The notes under the pieces were generated by a model. It saw nothing but the letters and a program-made list of their open reading frames with translations, made no database searches and had not been told where the DNA came from. From assembly GCA_947170265.1 (NCBI GenBank), contig CAMVSV010000006.1, forward strand, positions 27,061-91,060: a stretch of DNA of 64,000 nucleotides. Reading direction: 5' to 3'. Made by a program: the position numbers and the translations under genes. Shown here piece by piece: positions 59,823-64,000 of this stretch. Each line of letters begins with the position of its first letter. The first letter of the stretch is position 1. The DNA comes from an uncultured Prevotella sp. GTDB taxonomy: Bacteria > Bacteroidota > Bacteroidia > Bacteroidales > Bacteroidaceae.

Positions 59823-62800
59823 TTATTTGTAAATTTTCTTTATTTCCACGTTCTTGTAATAGTGCAGGAGTATGTCTCTGTAGGAGAACCCTTTCTCGCC
59901 CATCACGGCAGCTCCAATCTGGCAAAGGCCCACGCCATGTCCCCATCCTCGTCCTTTTATCACGAAGGTGGTGGCATCGCCGTTGCTTCCGTGCTGGTGT
60001 TTCTCCACGGTGAAGTTGCTGCTGAGCAGGTGTGTGGCGCTCAGGGCGCGTCTTATCTCCAGCTCTTTTCCTATGATGAACGACATTTTCTCACCCACGA
60101 TCTTCAATCGCCATATCCTGCCGCTCTTGCCGCGTGAGAGCGGTTCAAGGGCGATGATGCGTCCGAAATCCATCTTCAGCTTCTCACTCACGAGGCGCGA
60201 GAGCTCTTCCTGACTGTATTCCACGGTCCAGTCGTAGTAGTCGGTCGTTTCCTGGTCATAGTCGTTGAGCACCTGTTTCAATATGCTTTTGTCTGCCATG
60301 GCGCAATAGGGGTCAGCCACCGAGAGAAGATACGACTTTGGCTTGTCTTCCCAACAATACTGGAACTCCTCGGTCTGTCCGCCGCAGCACTTTGAGAAGC
60401 GTGCGTCGCAGATGCCTTCTTCTGCCATGAGCACCTGCCCGCGTGTCTTCTTCACGGCCTCTTCCACCTTCGGGTTTCCGGCGTGTGTTATGCCTTGGTA
60501 GCGCTGGCAGTGGTCGTCGGCACACACGTCGAAGATGCCATGGTCTTCGCGGTCATACCATCTTATGATTTCGTCGTCTTTCTTTATGAACGAGAAGAAG
60601 CCGTTGTGCTCACCTTCCACAGTCTGCTGTCGTTTCTCCATCTGTGCTATGAGCCACGAACGTGAAATCACGGCATGTGCCTTCAGCAGTTCGAGCGATG
60701 CGTTCTGACTCATCTCGCTCGAGATGACGCTCATGAGATAGTCTTCCACGCGCAGCTCGTTGATGGCGCAGATACTGTCGGAGTCTACCACGAGATGGAG
60801 TGTTCCGCGGAAGGTCTGCCGCTGCCGCCGCTGCCAGTGGAAGTCCACGCCTATCATCACGTCCTCAATAGAGAACGAGGCATCGCGTTGCTTGGGAATG
60901 AACACCAGTTCCCTGTACTGGTTGCCGTTCCATAGTATGCCTCCCTCGCTGAATGCCACGGTCTGTTCGCCGGTGATGGTCTCTCCCTTGGCAAGATAGG
61001 CGTTGTTGAGCGTGAAGCGTATGGTCTGTGCACTCACTATCCCTACTGTGACCGTGGGTTCTGCCTCATAGTAAGAGGCGGCGGCATGCTGGTCATCGCA
61101 GTTTTTTATACGTTCAGCCACGCCTCTCATCTGCTCGGGCGTGAGGCTTATCTCTGCGAGAATGTCCTGCATGCGTTGAGTGGTCAGCTTCTCAAAATCG
61201 TCGGGACGTGCAGTGATAACCAATCCTGCCATGTCGAGGGCTCCCGGACTTATCATCAGCTGGCTGTCGTCGGTGGCATAGTAACAGTCGGGACGGTGCT
61301 TGCGTCGTGGCAGCACCACGCTGACATAGGCATTGTCGGTACGCCATGCCACGATGTTCATCATCGGCTCGTCGTCATGGGCATCATTAGGCAGCGCATG
61401 GTAGAGCATTCCGAAGAGCTTGCTGCCACTCTCGGCAGTGGTGCTCTTCACGGCATAGGCAGCGCAGGCATAGTCGTTGACCATCGAGAGCGTGCTGCCG
61501 TCGGGCAGCTCAGCCAGTGTCTCCATGCTGCGGCTGAGGCGTTGCCATGTATGTTGCAGGGGCACCACCCCCGAGGTTCCAGCTTGGAAGTGCATGTGGT
61601 CGGGAGCCGATGCTCCGCACTTGGGACCGTTGTAGAACACCATCAGCTCGGGATAGGCATCGAGCAGGCTATATATCTCTCTGTAGTTGTCGTAGATGCG
61701 CTGTGGCTGATGTCTGAGCGACGGTATGGTGAAGTGCATGGGTAGTATGGGGAAGGGGTTCACCAGCAGTTCAAAATCGTTGTCGATGACTCTGGTGAAC
61801 TGGCTCTCAGGGCGATTCTTGGCACAGAGGAAGCAGGGACGCTGCTCAATGGTCTTCTTGTCAATCCTGGCACCGGTGCTCACCATGCGTGCGGGGTTGA
61901 ACTGAACGCGCCAGTCGGCGAGGTCGTCATCGAGTTGTTTCACCTGCACCTTCTGCAAATCAAGGAAACGCTGCCCGGCATCATCCCACACCTCTATCTG
62001 CCTGATGAAGAAACGCTGCAGGCTACTGTCTGACGTGGTGTCGAGCTGCCCGCTTGCCAACTGTTTCCTGGCAGCAAGCTCAATGGTTCTCAAACGGTCT
62101 TTATAGAGATTGTTGGCATTGATCTTGTCGAGGCTGAGGGCGGCATCGCTGTTGCCTCCCCATCGGCGGCATAGGTAGAGCTCGTCGTAGATCCTGCCTA
62201 TGCGGTAGCGACGGCTGAAGGCGAGTCCCATGGCATAGTCTTCGCCATAGCTGGTGTTGGGGAACTTCAGCTGTCGGGCTATGGGTGTGAAGAAGGCGCG
62301 TGGTGCTCCGAGCCCGTTTATTCGCAGGGCATTGTTGGGACCGTTGTCGTCGGTCCACTCGCGATGGTCGATGAGTCCGGGAGGAAGGGTGTTGAGGTTG
62401 AAGTCGCACATGCGGTAGGAGCCAACAATCATTGCAGCATGCTGGGCATAGAAGGCATCCACTATGCGTTGCAGGGTCTTGGGCGAGGAGTAGAGGTCGT
62501 CGCTGTCGAGCTGCACGGCAAAGCGTCCGCAGCGCGGGTCACCGAGGGCAACGTTCCAGCAACCTCCTATGCCGAGGTCGCGACGCTCGGGTGTGATGTG
62601 CAGCAGCCTGCGGTCTTTCCTTGCGAGCTCGGCGAGTATCGTGGTGGTGCCATCGGTAGAGTGGTTGTCCACCACTATCACGTTGAAAGGGAAGGTGGTT
62701 TTCTGGGATAGTGCTGACTCCACGGCATCGCGTATGGTCTTCTCGCGGTTAAACACCGGAATGACCACGCTTGCCTCAAGGTCGAACTCCTGCTCCCCAA

Positions 62801-63560
62801 AGTCGGGTTCCTGATAGTATGCCGTGTCGACGAGAGCACCTATGGTGCGCAGGTGATGGGTAGCAGCATGCTCCATCTCTATCTGCACCTCTCGGTTGCG
62901 AGGGTTGACATAGTCAAACTGTTTCTCGCCGCTGGCTCTGAGGTCGAGCTCCTCCTCTGTATACAGGTATTCGTTGAGGTGAACCACACTGCCCTCGCGG
63001 CTGAGGAAGAGTCGCAGGTCATACCATCCGGCATAACTGTAGCCACGGCTCTGCGACGATGCCGTGTCGCCCATGGCAGCCTCAGCGTCACGCTGATAGC
63101 GTTTGAGACCCTCGCCACTGAGAAGCACCACCGACCCGAAGTCGAAGTCGTCACGAAGGCTGCCCTCCTGATAGTCAATCACGGGGTGCTTAACCACAGC
63201 AGAGTTCTCCACGCTGTAGTGATCACCATAGACGAGCATCGCACCGGTGTCGGCAGCCACACGCACCATGCGTTCCACGGCACAGTAGCCGAGTGTGAGC
63301 GGGGTGTGCTTCATATACAGAAGAGCATACTCCGATGTCACCATGCTCGCCATGCTGCACATGGTGCTTGCGGAGAGCAGCTGGTCAACAACCAAGAACG
63401 AGCAGTGGTCGGGAACGGTATGGCCTTTGGCAAAAGCCTCCGACACCAACAAGAATACATGCTCCACAGCCTTGCACTGCCGCAGCTGAGCCACCAACGG
63501 CTCTGCCACAAGCATGTCGCTGCAAGGCAGGAAACAGTCAACAAATCCTTTCTTCAACAT
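59823..63560 (-). CDS. Fusion: glycosyltransferase family 2 / DUF4922 / SpoIID-LytB
   Basis: A 1245-residue multidomain protein. Residues 1-230 look like a degenerate GT-A domain ([20 protein letters not shown]). Residues 262-480 are a family 2 glycosyltransferase ([20 protein letters not shown]; DxD in [10 protein letters not shown]). Residues 560-780 are DUF4922, with PCFLC and the HxHxQ signature PDHMHFQAG of the GalT/Ap4A-phosphorylase group of nucleotidyltransferases. Residues 835-1245 are SpoIID/LytB ([32 protein letters not shown]), a peptidoglycan-remodelling domain. No signal peptide is seen, which is odd for a SpoIID domain. The AmpG-like gene follows. A cell-wall recycling or remodelling role is inferred. 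Confidence 0.85.
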   Translation of the reverse strand: MLKKGFVDCFLPCSDMLVAEPLVAQLRQCKAVEHVFLLVSEAFAKGHTVPDHCSFLVVDQLLSASTMCSMASMVTSEYALLYMKHTPLTLGYCAVERMVRVAADTGAMLVYGDHYSVENSAVVKHPVIDYQEGSLRDDFDFGSVVLLSGEGLKRYQRDAEAAMGDTASSQSRGYSYAGWYDLRLFLSREGSVVHLNEYLYTEEELDLRASGEKQFDYVNPRNREVQIEMEHAATHHLRTIGALVDTAYYQEPDFGEQEFDLEASVVIPVFNREKTIRDAVESALSQKTTFPFNVIVVDNHSTDGTTTILAELARKDRRLLHITPERRDLGIGGCWNVALGDPRCGRFAVQLDSDDLYSSPKTLQRIVDAFYAQHAAMIVGSYRMCDFNLNTLPPGLIDHREWTDDNGPNNALRINGLGAPRAFFTPIARQLKFPNTSYGEDYAMGLAFSRRYRIGRIYDELYLCRRWGGNSDAALSLDKINANNLYKDRLRTIELAARKQLASGQLDTTSDSSLQRFFIRQIEVWDDAGQRFLDLQKVQVKQLDDDLADWRVQFNPARMVSTGARIDKKTIEQRPCFLCAKNRPESQFTRVIDNDFELLVNPFPILPMHFTIPSLRHQPQRIYDNYREIYSLLDAYPELMVFYNGPKCGASAPDHMHFQAGTSGVVPLQHTWQRLSRSMETLAELPDGSTLSMVNDYACAAYAVKSTTAESGSKLFGMLYHALPNDAHDDEPMMNIVAWRTDNAYVSVVLPRRKHRPDCYYATDDSQLMISPGALDMAGLVITARPDDFEKLTTQRMQDILAEISLTPEQMRGVAERIKNCDDQHAAASYYEAEPTVTVGIVSAQTIRFTLNNAYLAKGETITGEQTVAFSEGGILWNGNQYRELVFIPKQRDASFSIEDVMIGVDFHWQRRQRQTFRGTLHLVVDSDSICAINELRVEDYLMSVISSEMSQNASLELLKAHAVISRSWLIAQMEKRQQTVEGEHNGFFSFIKKDDEIIRWYDREDHGIFDVCADDHCQRYQGITHAGNPKVEEAVKKTRGQVLMAEEGICDARFSKCCGGQTEEFQYCWEDKPKSYLLSVADPYCAMADKSILKQVLNDYDQETTDYYDWTVEYSQEELSRLVSEKLKMDFGRIIALEPLSRGKSGRIWRLKIVGEKMSFIIGKELEIRRALSATHLLSSNFTVEKHQHGSNGDATTFVIKGRGWGHGVGLCQIGAAVMGEKGFSYRDILLHYYKNVEIKKIYK

Positions 63561-63582
63561 AGTTTCACTTTCTTATTACATG

Positions 63583-63590
63583 CAAAAGTA
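63583..63590 (-). promoter_or_regulatory. Promoter -7 box of the fusion gene
   Basis: TACTTTTG on the minus strand, 23-30 bases before the start codon. Confidence 0.6.
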
Positions 63591-63915
63591 GCATTTTTCA
63601 CGCATTTTCCACCACTACTGTCCTACCTTTTTCCCACCTTTTCCACCTTTTTTATATAATATAGCCTCTTGCCATAACCCAATCTGCATGTAAATGGCAC
63701 GTTGTTGTCGCATCACAGATGCTCATATTCCAAGGTGTCGGATTGCAAAACATGAGCGGTCGAAAGATTTCCATTGAATATAAGGATTTTCAATCATAGA
63801 TAACCTTGTCAATATGGAAGTGACTTCATGGTGTTTGTCACCCAGAATGGGCAGTGAGCAGTCAGCCCCTTTCGGGGCGTACCAATCCGAGAAACGCTGT
63901 CCTTATGGGCAGGAG

Positions 63916-63960
63916 TGAGTTGGGCTGGATTGAGTTGGGCTGGATTGAGTTGGGCTGGAT
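63916..63960 (+). repeat. Three perfect 15-bp tandem repeats
   Basis: TGAGTTGGGCTGGAT repeated at 63916, 63931 and 63946 without mismatch. The last copy runs into the inverted repeat that follows. Confidence 0.85.
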
Positions 63961-63974
63961 TTGCAATCCAGCCC
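63952..63974. repeat. Inverted repeat GGGCTGGATT-TGC-AATCCAGCCC
   Basis: Perfect 10-bp arms with a 3-base loop; the same GGATTTGCAATCC core recurs at 63987-63999. Typical of REP-type palindromes. Confidence 0.7.
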
Positions 63975-64000
63975 CTATGAATATTAGGATTTGCAATCCG

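Larger units (their letters stand above)
63730..64000. repeat. REP-like repeat region at the right edge
   Basis: Degenerate copies of AATATAAGGATTTTCAATC (63777) and AATATTAGGATTTGCAATCC (63980), a CAGCCCCTTTCGGGGC hairpin near 63860, and the tandem and inverted repeats listed separately. The sequence from 63591 to 64000 contains no gene; the element runs off the window. Confidence 0.5.

Overview
The window looks like chromosomal DNA of a Bacteroidales species, most likely a Prevotella-type organism. The evidence is as follows. Genes are preceded by the Bacteroidetes promoter pair (TTG about 20 bases before TAnnTTTG). There is a PG-binding OmpA porin, a four-part 2-oxoacid:ferredoxin oxidoreductase and a pyrK-pyrD pair. 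Secreted proteins end in type IX secretion or 'DLQGR..KGVYI' tails. Most of the DNA is mid-GC with GC-rich third positions, so many ORF-track lines are antisense shadows. No tRNA, rRNA, transposase or prophage gene was seen.

Layout. 1-3.7 kb: branched-chain amino acid operon ilvD-ilvB-ilvN (minus strand, ilvN cut by the edge). 3.9-5.0 kb: OmpA. 5.3-10.5 kb: ffh-folD-small TPR protein-ferredoxin-alpha-beta-gamma oxidoreductase genes (minus). 10.9-11.8 kb: GYF_2 membrane protein. 11.8-17.0 kb: aromatic amino acid operon (minus), headed by a hidden 25-codon Phe/Tyr-rich leader peptide and a terminator/antiterminator pair, then pheA, aminotransferase, DAHP synthase-chorismate mutase, tyrA and an endonuclease/exonuclease/phosphatase protein. 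17-20.3 kb: CotH-type secreted protein and a TPR protein.

20.5-30.2 kb is a defence island: hsdM, a DUF1016/PDDEXK protein, a small secreted protein, a tail-anchored membrane protein, hsdS, fic, hsdR. A 19-bp perfect direct repeat lies on each side. The three extra genes between hsdM and hsdS are bracketed by a 16-bp duplication of the hsdS start region, which looks like the scar of a cassette insertion.

30.6-38.8 kb: galactose-mutarotase-like protein, an outer-membrane protein, a P-type copper ATPase that appears to lack its nucleotide-binding domain, UDP-GlcNAc 2-epimerase, SPFH/NfeD pair, M48 lipoprotein protease and an AraC regulator. 39-47.7 kb: FadL-like porin, S8 protease with a T9SS tail, SlyD-type isomerase, aroC, pyrD/pyrK and an XRE regulator. 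47.8-48.9 kb: AT-rich palindrome-laden noncoding DNA. 48.9-58.4 kb: holA, a lone HSDR_N-type protein, exonuclease, TerB-DnaJ protein, zinc-ribbon protein, Nif3, two tandem envelope nucleases, a hidden 34-codon gene with its own promoter and terminator, and the agmatine-to-putrescine pair aguA-aguB. 58.5-63.6 kb: an AmpG-like transporter behind a 1245-residue glycosyltransferase/DUF4922/SpoIID fusion. The right edge is REP-like repeat DNA.

The most notable non-gene structures are the Phe/Tyr attenuator, two (possibly three) intergenic arrays of short palindromes set on a 22-bp pitch, two pairs of interlocked divergent promoters, and several genes whose promoter sits so close to the start codon that the mRNA is probably leaderless. 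All calls come from reading the sequence; no database search was run.
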